64,000 nt of DNA from Pyrocephalus nanus. Lineage: Eukaryota; Chordata; Aves; Passeriformes; Tyrannidae. The stretch covers positions 22,116,977 through 22,180,976 of the forward strand of contig CM076259.1 in assembly GCA_038380795.1 (NCBI GenBank), in the 5' to 3' direction. Positions 1 to 11,500 of the stretch are shown piece by piece. A program made the position numbers and the translations under genes. The notes beneath the pieces are model-generated. The model worked only from the letters and a program-made list of their open reading frames with translations. It did no database searches and had not been told where the DNA came from. The first letter of the stretch is position 1. Each line of letters opens with the position of its first letter.

Positions 1-2424
1 TGAAGGGTGTTTTGGTGGCTATCTTAAATGAAGAAGTGAACTTGAGTAACTCAGGTGCTCTCCAAGTCAATCACTACAGTATCTTGTACAACAGTGTGCG
101 CTGGTTGTTGGGGGAAATGGTCGAGACTCTCTTCTTAGGTGAGGAAAGTGAATATCAAGAAGGACAAGTGTGTGGGAGGGACATTCCTGTCCTGTTGCTT
201 TGGCACTGGAGGTTGCCCCCAGAGATTTTTCCCATGGTATAAGGGCTGCGGTCTGCAGTAGGTAGCCAATGAGACTCCCTGTTCTGTGGGTGCCTTCAGA
301 ATATGCCCGTTGTCTGAGCTTTGTCAATGCTCCTGGATGCCTGGAAGCTACGTTGGGCCATGCCAAGCTTGACCTAATTTAGCCTGCCTCTCAGCAAGGC
401 TTGTCCTCTTGGCCTCACAGCCATGCTAACCATGACTATGTGGCTCTCAGGAAAGAGCTGCCTTGCATGGAGCCCACTGGGCCAGCCAGCCAGCTGAGCT
501 CACATGGGCCAGCAAAGAGCCATGTAAAGATGCCCTTTGTGGTGTTTGCAAAGCTCTAGGGGCAGGTCACTTTACTTGGTGTTGCTTCCTTTCGAAATCG
601 CCAGCTCAGGGGAGGCTTTTCTTTTTATCTTCTCAACTTTATATGAATGTCTCCTCCATGACTTCTACCCTAGGCAGTGCTCTGGGGCATGGTGGGGACA
701 AAGGGGACACCTTGTGAGGCTGCCAGAGGGACAGCCCAGTTTGCAGGGATGCCTATGCCTGCAAGCCAGCTAGCTGGATTCTTGCTATCACAACATGGAC
801 CTCAGCATGGTTGGCCATGGACATTGCCCTGTACTGCACTCTTGCACTTTTGCTGTAACCAGAGACCAAGCAAAGACATTTGAGAGTAGCTCACATTTCC
901 CCAAATGCTGTAAGTTCCTTGCTAAGAGTAATCAGCCTGGCCTTGAACAACTCGCCAAGCATCTTTAGGGGAGTCTGGGTCAGTCCCCACTTCAGGAGTT
1001 AGGAGGTTTAATAAGGGAGGTTATGCTGGAAGGGACTTGTCCCCTCCCTCCCTTTAATGAGATAGTTGTGGAAAGGGCATGTTCAGACAGTTGATGGCTG
1101 AAGCAGCGGTAAAAGTGGGGAATACTGTTCTGCAGAGTCCAGGTGTTCTTATGGATGGTGATTGCAGCTAATGAGCTCATTGTGTATCTGCAGGAGGAGC
1201 AGGCAATATAACTGCTGCTTGGGCTGGCTGCCACAGCTGCATTGGTCTTGGGCTTCTCCCTGTAGATATGCCATAGGAGCAATTCTGCAATGCCTTTGAG
1301 ACTTGCAGGTCACCTTAGTGCTGCATCTTGAGGGAGCTCAAAATCCTGTAACTGAATTACAATGTCTGTAGAGGGAAGTCTCCTCTTCACTTCAGTCCAT
1401 TGCCTTTGGTTAAAGCTGAATTCAGTCTTGAGATCTGAGGTGTCTCTTGGGGCAGCCACTAAGGTCTTTAATCCCCCTCACCTGGCTTGTCTGCCTTAGC
1501 TTGAGTTTATGAGTCTGCCCAAAGCAGATGCTGTAGTGTGCAGCTCTTCTCAGCAACCTGGGTTGTGACAAGTGGCCTTGCGCTTCTAATTTTTTGGAGG
1601 TAGTTGATGCTTTCAAATATGAACCTGGTGGTTTGTCCAGACAGGGTAGTTCTACTCAAAATAGGCTGTGTATTTCAGGCAGAACAGTTAATCTGAAATC
1701 TTTTCATAGATTAAGCCTCTTTGTTTAGAATAAAGATGTATTTTGCCGAATTAGTGTAATCTGCCCCCAGCTTACTGCATTGAATTTAAACAAATTTAGA
1801 ACTGGGCATTTCTTTTTCCTGAAGAAAAAGTGTCCCCTTCACTTCAGAATAATCCCTTTCAGAGATCCCCTGAAAAACTTTTGTATCTCCTAAGGAGTTC
1901 CATCTGGATTGAAACATAGGCATGCCCAGTAGCTACATGGCCAGTGCCTCAGGAAGAGAATGTAAAACTGCAGGATCACCTCTGTTTTCATGTGGCTTGG
2001 GACTTATACTACTCATTTATGTTTGTGTTCAAGATAGAATATATTCCAGACACAGCCAAGAAGTGGCAGCAACTCTTACTGAATATCTTCAGTGATGCTT
2101 TGTTGGATTGCGTTTTTCTCCTGAAAATTGCCTGTTGTGCATTGCTCTCATTGACCGTGCCAAGTCGGAAATGGGGAAGGGGAGTGTGTGTCTGTGTACA
2201 CACATGTGCCAAGGGCTGAGGGTGGGATGTCTTGGGAGACTCACAACCATGCCTCGGGAAGAGGCTGGAGAAGATGAGTGCTTGCATTAGTGTCTGTAGC
2301 TTCCTCGGGCCACTGTCTCAGTGAATCTGTGGCATTTTAGGGATGTTGGTAGAGAAGCCAGGCAGGGCTGGAAAGCAGAGGGAATTCTGATGGTTTCATC
2401 CATGATATCTCTTGTCATCCACAG
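1..2424. other. Noncoding sequence upstream of the first BOC coding exon
   Basis: No exon, CpG island or recognisable repeat is visible apart from a short TG-rich run near 2185-2210. It is presumably a 5' intron or flank of BOC; the promoter lies left of the window. Confidence 0.6.
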
Positions 2425-2512
2425 GAATCTGCTGCCACACATCCACTGCAGCATCCATCCTGAGGCAGCTTATGGGACCCTTCCCTGGGCGCCCCAGGTC
2501 ACACTGCATGGG
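2425..2512 (+). other. BOC: BOC 5' UTR part of first coding exon (tentative)
   Basis: A plausible acceptor (ATCCACAG) ends at 2424, so the first coding exon probably begins at 2425 with 88 nt of leader. An upstream ATG at 2508 is out of frame and hits TGA within four codons. The acceptor is inferred, not matched to a transcript. Confidence 0.5.
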
Positions 2513-2597
2513 ATGGCAATGACACGTGGAAAGAAGAGGCCGATGTCCCCCATCCCTTGCCTCATGCTTGCAGCCGCTACCTGTTTCGCCAGACTAA
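2513..2597 (+). CDS. BOC: BOC coding exon 1: signal peptide
   Basis: Encodes residues 1-28 plus one base. Basic residues (RGKKRP) are followed by a hydrophobic run ([11 protein letters not shown]), a typical signal peptide. ATG at 2513 (GGGATGG, good Kozak) is chosen; an in-frame ATG at 2519 is the alternative. Donor GTGAGT at 2598, phase 1. Confidence 0.88.
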
Positions 2598-5500
2598 GTG
2601 AGTTCCTCTTCTCACCTGTTTGTTCCATTTTATTTTGCCTTGTTGCTGTTTAGTGTAGCCATGCCTCAAGCATGTGGTTTCCTCTCTCCACTACTTCCTC
2701 AGTAGCCTTGGCCAAAGATCAAACACTCCTCCAGAGAAGAGAGAGATACATTTGGAGATAGACTGTCTGGCAGTGCCAAGAAGAAATAGGACTGGTGTGC
2801 ATCTTCAAGCACTAGGATGGGTGTGTAGGGAGCTAAGGTGAAGGTGCAGCACAAGCAGAAGTGATGGGGAATGTAAAATGTACAGCACTGCAGCTTTTTC
2901 CTCTGTCCTTTCTTTTCCTGAGTCTCACAGAGCTTTCTTCTTCCCATTTTTTCCCTCTGTGCAGGTGAATCTCTGCAAGTCACAGTGCAACCTGCTTCCA
3001 TTGTCCAAAAACTTGGGGGTCCAGTCAGCCTGGGGTGTGTGGTGGACCCCCCCAGAGTGAACCTCACGTGGAGACTGAACGGGAGGGAGCTGGCTGGATC
3101 GGATGAGGTGCTGGGTATCCACGTGGAGCGAGGGAAACTTGTCATCACGGCTCTCAACAACCACACCGTGGGGCGGTACCAGTGCATTGCTCGTGTTCCC
3201 GAGGGAGTCATTGCCAGTGTCCCTGCAGTGGTCACATTAGCCAGTAAGTAGCTTTAGTCCTCTGCCATCTCCTGCTTTGCTTGGGCTATCCCTCATGCTT
3301 CCTGGGAGGCTCATCCATACTCGGATGTTCACACTGGCATCAAGGGAGGGCTCTTTTGGCTTAGGTAATTTTGTAGCATTTTTGATCATGGACTGACTGT
3401 CATGTTGTGGCCCAACCTTGACTCAAGAAGTTCTCCTCCTGTGGGGGGTAGGCTGCAGACCTGTCCTGCAGTGACAAGTTTTTGCAAGAGCAGGAACTAC
3501 CTGAGCTGTGGGGTTTGTGTGTGTGGTTGGTTTCCTGAGTGTCATCCTACCTCCTCTGGTTGCTGACTTCTTGGCTGAGTTTACAGATAGTACCTGCTGG
3601 TGCTGATGGCCAAACTGCTGCCTGGGCTGCTGTGGGACTGCTGCCGGCGCAGGGAGAGTGTGTGCTAAGTTTTACTGCCTTCCTGAGACACAGCTCTGAG
3701 TAAGGGACTCACTTCTATCCCTGAACTTACATGCTCCTCACTGCTGCCCCCTGGCACTGGTGACAGACCAAGACCTATGCGTGGGAGGGGTTGTCTCAGA
3801 GTGGGCAACTTTTCTTACAAGCACCTGGTTTTGGCCAGATGTTATGCTCAAATGTGAGAAAGTGCTATATTTGGAGGCATCTGAGGAAGAGCAGTGGAGA
3901 GCCAAACCTTCTCAGAAACCCACACAGTTTTTGGTGTGTGCAGAGGAGACTGACATCCCCTGGCAGTGACAGCCCCTGAGTGTGGAAAGGGCTTCATCTT
4001 CTGGACAAGGGGGAGTTTGGGGCTGTCTTAAGAAAATGAAGAAGTGAAGATGTTTGTACGAAGTGGGAGCTGGCTTTGCTTTAAAGCCAAGAGCTATTGG
4101 CCTGTCACTGATACATTAATCAGGAGTGAAATGTTTAGGCCAGGCTGGGTGGGAGGAGGAGGCCAGGGAAAGCGAGGAGAGAGTTGCTGAACTCTGAGGC
4201 AGGGTGGGAGGGGGTTGTAACGGGGCCGAATCTGTCGGGGGATTTGGCCTGAGCCCCATGCCGAGATTAAGTTTCGTAGAACACATTCCACAGCAGAAAG
4301 GGGGCTGTGTGTGCTGGTGGCCTGATAGAGGGAAGGAGAGGAGGGGAGAGGTGGATGGGATTACCAAGGGCATGGTTTGCATTTAGGAGAGCAGGGTGTG
4401 CACAGCTCCTCAGCCTGATCAGTTCCTTCTTAGACTGATCCTCTCTTCTTTTTTTACTCTCACCCCAACCCACTACCACTAGCTTTATCTCCTGGGACAA
4501 AATATGTCTGATCTGTCTGCTTTGGTCAGTGGTGGTTTGGTCAGTGTCAGTGGTGGATAGGAGACAGGTCCTAGAGCACCAGAAGGTCCCACCTTGTCCT
4601 CCAGAATTGCAACTGGGGATGTGGGTGCAAAAGAGGAGGACTTGACCTTTGCTTTGGTCCCTGCCATGGCAAAGGCACTGCTGCTGAGGGGAGATCAGGA
4701 GCACCATTGAGTGAAGCTCACAAAACTGGAGCCAGAGATTGGATGATCATGCAGCTAATGGAGCGCTGCTGTGCTGTCCTGTATTGCTCCATTTTCCTCA
4801 AGGGGAGCTGGGAATGGCAGGGGCCGTATCCCATGCACCCAGACAGCCTTGGGCAATAGAGAGCCCCCAGGTGGGTAGGCTTGGCAGTCAGTGAGTGAAG
4901 AGAAAGAGTGGGCATCCCAGGAAAGCCATAGGACTGAAGGTGTAGGAGGGAAGCCTTCTGGAGGGGTTCAGATAACCGGTTTCATGTTCATGGGCTGGAG
5001 GTTGCTTGCAACAGTGGCTTTGCAGTAGTCTGAAATAACAGGGAGCATGGATTGGTGGTGGGACTGAGTTGGAAAGCTGTGGTAGCAGATGTGTCACAGG
5101 CTCTTACTCCTGGTCCAGACCTCCTCTACAGGCCCTTGTTTGGAGCTGATTCAGGGCTGACCATGGTCCTGGAAGTGAGAGGGAAGCCCCTGGCAGGTTG
5201 GCACTGCAGTTGATACTTCTCTTCTAGATCAACTTCTGGACTACAAGAAAACTCTTTGAAAAGTCTTAGCTCCATCCAAAAATTATTTCAGGGTGGCAGG
5301 AGGAGAGTGAAACTGGAATGTGAATTAAAGCTCTGACTTTGGGGGTGGGAGGGTGAGGATGGAAATATTTTCAAGTTTAGGTTTATTTTGGAAGATGACC
5401 TGGAGTAGCTGGAAAAAGTGACTTGCTAGGTTTGAAGGGGTGTAGATAACTTCATCTGGCCAACTTCTAGGCAATTTCCACTCCTTTCTCTTCACCTCCT

Positions 5501-8500
5501 TTGGAAGAAACACTCCCGAATGCCCCAGGCTGTGTGTGCCCAGTCCCTTGGGGTTTCCTGTGCTTTGCTGACAGTCAGCAAGCAGATAACCATCGCTGCA
5601 GTGCTGGCAGCCACAGCCTAGCCCCAGGACTGATACCTCCTTCTCCCATCTGTGGCACAGTGAAGCCACGTCCATCTCTGTCCTCCCTGGCTCAGAGAGC
5701 TGCTTGAAACTAACACTTGATTCCTCCAGCAGAGATAAAACAGCTATTGTATAGCTGAGGGGTGGAGGGAGGAGAGATTTGCAGAAAGGGCAAGATTTCA
5801 TAAAGTAACAAAAGGACCAGCACTTCAGGCATTACTTGGACACTTTTGGGTCCATTTAGAGCTGACCTGGTGCTCTACACTCAAACATGGCAGCCTGGGG
5901 CGTATTGGTGCAGATACACACCTGGTGATCCCTGCTGGCCTAACTGTGGTGGGCTGCAGTCTGGGACAGCTTGAATAGATAAGACTGCGATATTCTTGGT
6001 TTTCCAAGCCAGGCCTTAAGCCTTTGTATGGCTGACAGCTGCAAGGAAAAGATACTTTCTGTGCCTGATTCTAGGTAGCAAAGCAGCCATCACGCCAGAA
6101 GCCCTGCCCCAGCACCTCTCCTGGGTAGAGGAGTAAAAGGTACGGCTGCAGTGGGCTCAGGTGGGGCCAGATAAATCCACAGGGACACAAATGTGCTGCA
6201 GTAGGGCTGGTTCTGTGGCAGCAAAAGGCTTGGAAGGGGTCAAGAGCTCTCGGTGGAGCTTACAGAGCAACTGAAGTGCAGGGCTGGAGCAAAGCTAGTG
6301 AGCAGAGGTGGCAAGAGCCGTGTAACTCCCAGCATTCAGCTGTATGCATGGAAAATGAATGCAGCAAACACAACGGCAAGCCTGACCTGGATAGATGTGA
6401 CATTTAAAAACAAAACAAGAAAATAGATGAGGGGTGCAGCTCTGGTGTGCCCCTATGGCCAAGGACATGGGAGTGCAGGGCACCTGTGTCCCAGGGATGC
6501 TGTGGAACAAGGAAGGCTCATTGCCCTGTGGCCCTCCATCGGTGCCACTGGCAAGGTCAGTCCTCAGCTTTCTGGCAGCACATGTGGGAAGCTGGGCCTC
6601 AGTGCATGGAGCTCATGGGCAGTGACCCTGCACCAGGTCGGGCTGGGCATCCCCCAGGAATTTGCAGCTGCTTTCTGAAGACAGCCCCATTCATTTTCCT
6701 CCACCTGGGCCTCTCCTCTGATACTCCCCAGAGGCGACAGCAAGAGGGAGGGAGGGAAGGGGGTAACTGCCTGTTGGAAAAGCATTTGCTGAGCAGGCAC
6801 GGGGGCTCTGGCCCCGGGGGCAGAGGTGGTATGAGGAGGGGAGAGAAGGAAAACACAGGTGGTGTTTCATGAGCCAGCAGAACTGTGACGTGAGGACTGT
6901 GAGGTGGGCCCAGGGTGGAATAGTGGAGCTGAGGCAGTGGGGGGGATGTGCTGGTGGGGGTGTGAGTAGGCAGGAGTCCGGGGGGCTGTGCCTGTCCCAG
7001 CAGGGTGGGAAGAATCTGGTGGTGACAGCACCAGTGCCCAGGCTCCTGCAGTGCTGGCTGGTTGGGGGGAGAGAACCAGGCTGCTCTGACAGGCAAGGGG
7101 ATTAATGAAAGGTGCCTGCCCCCGTGCTGGAAACCCCATCCCTGCCTATTCCCCTTTTTGGGCTCCCTCCTTTCCCTCTTTCTCCCTTCCCTACAGCAGG
7201 GAGGGCTTTTACCTTGAGGGCCGTCATTTTATTTACTACCGCTTCTTCTCCAAAGTTATTTATGGTCTCCCATTCATTTAATCTGGTCTGTCTCGCCTGC
7301 CTCGTTGCTTGGCCCACAGCCCTGGGATTCAGCTGGTTTCCCTCCCCGATGACAGCGGCACAGCCAGCTGCAGGGCTAACCCTCCCTGTGCCCCAGCTCG
7401 CCCCATCACGCCTCGGACCCGGGTGCAGATGAACACAAGCAGTGGCCTTTGGTTGCACCCCCTCCCAAACAAAAAAAGGGAAAAACAGGAAAAAAATAAG
7501 CCCTGTTATCCCAGCACGGCTGGGATTGGCAGCGGTCTTGTCTGTCCACAGCACCTCCCGGATGGTGGCTGGTGGATGAGGACTTGCTGCTTCACTGTGG
7601 TCAGGCGTGTCTTTTAAGGACAAGGACATGGGCTGGCACGCTGGGTGCTGCCATATGAGAAGGAAAACCCAACCAGCGAGAGGGGATGTGGTTTCTCCCA
7701 GCTGCAGTGGATGTTGGGCTGGGGGTACAAATTGCATGTTAGACGTGGAGCATGGCTGCTGCCGGCTGGGCAGCCAAAGAGGCGAGTGCTGCTTTGCCCT
7801 GGTGCTGACCCTCTCCTCCACTCCCCCTGCCCTGCACTGCCTGCTGGGGAGAGCAACTCAGGAGCAGCATGTTTGAAGCCCCCAGAACAAAGCTGGCTGT
7901 CCCAGCCCGGCATGGCACCCTCTGTTTTGCTGTGCCAGATGCAACAGGATGTGTGAGGGGGAGCTCATCCCATGCACAGAAGGGGACAGGGTTGCCCCTG
8001 ACCACCCCTCACCAGCCCTGGCTGACCCACTGGCATTAACAGATGGCTTTATGTGCCCATACCAGCAGGGAGCAGGGTGGTTGAGGCCGCCCATGGCCAA
8101 AATCCACTGGCAAACAAACGAGTTTTGTTCTCTGTGGGGGAGCAGGAATTTAGGGGAGTAGTTTGGCAGGAAGTTCATACACTTGCATCTTGGAAAGTAG
8201 ATTGTCCTGGTGCCCACCTGATGTTTTTCCCCTCTCCCCTGCCAGTTTTTCTCTGCTTCTCCAGAGGCACCTGGTTCTTGCTCCTGCAGCCACCTCAGAT
8301 CCCTTTCCTCTGTTCTTTCCCCCTCTGTCCCCAGTTTCACCCCTCATCTCCCAGGGCTGGGCTGAGGGAAAGCCAGGAAGAGCTGGAGGCCCTGCTCCCC
8401 ACCATGGGGCTGCAGCACTCCCAGCTGTGAGAGAGGTGGGCTGAGCTGCCGTCTGGGGGGGCTGCATGTGAGGGGTCCCCATGTCTGCCCAGCCTGGAGT

Positions 8501-11500
8501 CATTCTGGGGGTCCCCTGGCACAGGGTCATCATTTTCCATCTCCAAGATGGCTCCGCCTGGCAGGACCATGGGTCTGCTCTTGCTCTGGGCTCCTGGGCC
8601 CCTTCTTTTTTTCAGGGTCTATGTGTGCATGTACTCGTGCATATGTGTGTGTGTGGAGATCCCTGCCAGCAGTACTGGAGCCTATGCCTTGGCTCCAAAA
8701 TCTTAATTTGGCTGTGATGAATCCAGACCACCAAGGCGCACATTAATTTTCCTGATGCTCGTTTATATTTTGTTGATCGGAGAAATATGCATGATGTGGG
8801 CAAGCAGACACTGGGCTTTTGCCACTTCTCCACCTCTTTCCATTTCTGTGGCTCTTACTATTTTATTCCTTGATCAAATATAAAAAGCAAAGAGGAGAAA
8901 ATATCCAGCATCCTTCCCCTCCCCAGCAGTAACTTTCGTTAGAGGAGGAGCGCGAGGCACTGCCAGCTTTTCACAAGTTAAGAGTTAACTTTCATCTGGC
9001 TTTAATATCCAGTGGAAACATGGCTCCCCTCCTCAGCTTGTCTTAAAGGATTAATCACATTTCTGAAGTTCACCCGTGTCCCTTCTTTTTATTATTTTTT
9101 TTTTAAATTGAACAATGCCAAGAAATTCCAGAAGTATTAAGCATGTTCACTGCAAATCATTTTTATGACATTGCAAAACCTCCCCTCTTCTTTTCAACCT
9201 CCTCCCCTTCCCTCAGATCTGGGCCCGGGAACGCTGGCTCCCCCAGCAGCCACCCGGCAGCCCCTCCGCGCCGCGCTCGGGGAGGCTTTCTGGACGCCTT
9301 GCCAAGAGAGCTGTTTTTTATTTAAACTCCATAAAGGATCTTGCTTTAATCAGAATGTCTGCTTGAGAAATTTCATGTCACTTTTCCATGACTGTGGGTG
9401 GGAGAAGCTTGGAGCCAGAGTTGTCTTTTGCTCTTGGAGCGCTGCAGCATTTCCCAGAGAACAAAAACACATTTTTCTGCTGGCTGGGGCTGCCAGGGGA
9501 GGCTGCCTGCTGTCCGCCCGCCGCCAGCCCTCCTGCTTCCCCCCGGCTCTCCGAACTGCCCGAGGTCGCGGGTGCCACGTCCCGGGATGGGCTTCTAGGG
9601 GCGAGGGAGCTGTCGGCAGCACGTGGCTGTGTCGTGGCGACAGATGCGACGTGCTGCCTTAGCGTGGGGTTTCGAAAGGGAAGTGCGGTTCTCATCCAGA
9701 TTTAGCAGCAGTGCCACGTGGGAGTGTGTTCGTGCTGGGTCCCGGGAAGATGCACCAACCTGGGCCTTGATGTGACAACATGACCTGTGACCAAATGCAG
9801 CATGTGCAGTTGTCACTAGTGGTCGCCTGGGCTGGTGCGTGGCATTGTAAAAATGGATGTGAGGGACGTTTTTCCTGGCACAAAAACTTCTCCTTCCCAC
9901 TTCAGGGTGTCTGAGGCAAACTTTGAGCTTGCAGTGCCCCGCAAGATTTGCCATCATGCTCAGGGAGAGTGGAAACCAATTTTCTCCATGGAAAGCTTGG
10001 TGGGGCCAGGCTGGCATGCTACCTGTCCTGCCAGATCTGTGGGGTTTTGCTGCAGTCCTCTGCTCCTGCTTTGAAAAACAGGGCAAAGAAAACAAAAAGT
10101 TGGCTCCCCTTCCTCCTCAACCCTGTGCTTCCAATCCTGCTGCCCTCATCAGGCTGGCCAGGGTGGGAAATCCCATCACAGCCTGCTAGGGAGACACGTG
10201 GTGGGATGGGGTTTTCACAGCTGCCTTAGCAGGGGAAGCGGCCATGCTGTGTAGAGGAGGAACTGTTTTTCCTTGCAAGTCCATGTTCTTTTCACTGGAG
10301 CATGGGCACTGCTCGGGCCCACGTAAAGTGTCATGGTTAACCAGCCTTCTGCTGTGAGATATTTGATGGGAGTGAGAGTGCCCAGAGCAGAGATTGCTCA
10401 GGCATTGGAGGGCCTCGGGGAAGCTCTGGGAGCATCCAGCACTCACACACTTTCTCCTACCTGTTGTCTCACACTCTCAAAGTAGGCTGGGCTCCCTGCA
10501 TTGTGACTACAAAGTTAGCTCCTCAGTAGCAGGACAGCAGCCGTGTTTGAAATAGCAGGCGTTAGAAGGACCTTTTTTGGCCGCCCTTCAGTGCTGCAAT
10601 AAGTTGGCTCACTTTTTACTCTCAGGCCAGGATTTTTCGCACCCAGTTTCCCAGCCCTGGAGCAGGCGGTTTCTGCAGAAGCTGTGTTTAAAGTTATTCA
10701 TTTTGTAGGAAGGGGGAGGAGAAAAAAAATAAAGCTGTGAGACCAGACCAGTTTCCCTAGCTGCTGGTGTCAGAGCGATCCGCTGCCAGCACCACAGTGA
10801 AACAGTCCTGAGTCCACAGGGAGAGGGTGAGCTGACACTGAGATGCTTGCCACTGAAATGCCCTGTCTTTTGGTCTCTTTGCAGATCTCAAAGATTTCAA
10901 GTTTGATGGCCAGCATGTGATCGAGGTGGATGAAGGGAACACGGCTGTGATCGCCTGCGACCTGCCCGAAAGTCACCCCAAGGCTCAGGTCCGCTACAGC
11001 GTGAAGCAGGAGTGGCTGGAGGCTTCCCGAGGTGAGTGCACAGGGGTCTGTTCCCTCCTAGGACCCTCAGTTTTTCCCTTCCTTGCCTGCAGTAGCTTTC
11101 TCTGCTTGCTGCCTCCTCATTGTCCCTTTGCCACCTGTCTGAGCACAAGTTAGTTTAGGGTCCCTGGCAGGTCTCCCTGATGTCCCTGCTGCTTGGGACT
11201 GGGGAGCTCTGTCTAACACTGGCTTGCAAAAAGGCGAAAGGAAGCAGAATTAGGTGAGGCAAATCACTCTTTACTGGGCGTCTCTTTGTGTCCATTAAGA
11301 ATTTTTTCATCCCAGCTTGGATAAAGGTGACTTCTAATTTGTTGACATTTTTAAGATTTAAGTCTAAATTAAGTAGCTTCATTCCATTTGCTGCATGTAC
11401 CTGTGACAAGCTAGCTTCACTTGAGGCTCTGTTCCTTCCATCACAGCATGATTGATCCCCTTGATATTGGAACTAGAAGGGGTCATTTTACTGCAGTCAG

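Larger units (their letters stand above)
3244..10884 (+). other. BOC intron after coding exon 2 (7.6 kb)
   Basis: GC-rich, with no coding exon. Many overlapping open frames occur here because of base composition, and none shows a known domain. The stretch 8716-9200 is an AT-rich motif-dense block and 9205-9670 is CpG-rich, described separately. Confidence 0.8.

Noticed and set aside
2108..2290. Short + strand open frame before the BOC signal exon, considered as an alternative first exon
   Set aside because: No signal-peptide character, no good donor, and no similarity to BOC N-termini.
7102..7821. A 239-codon open frame on the - strand
   Set aside because: It is in a GC-rich BOC intron where stop codons are rare; low-complexity product, no recognisable domain.
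8000..8008. GACCACCCC, a GLI-like site in the BOC intron, plus TGGGTGGTT at about 18509 and 24007
   Set aside because: Each has one mismatch to the GLI consensus. Such near matches are expected by chance in this length of GC-rich DNA, even though BOC is a Hedgehog pathway gene.
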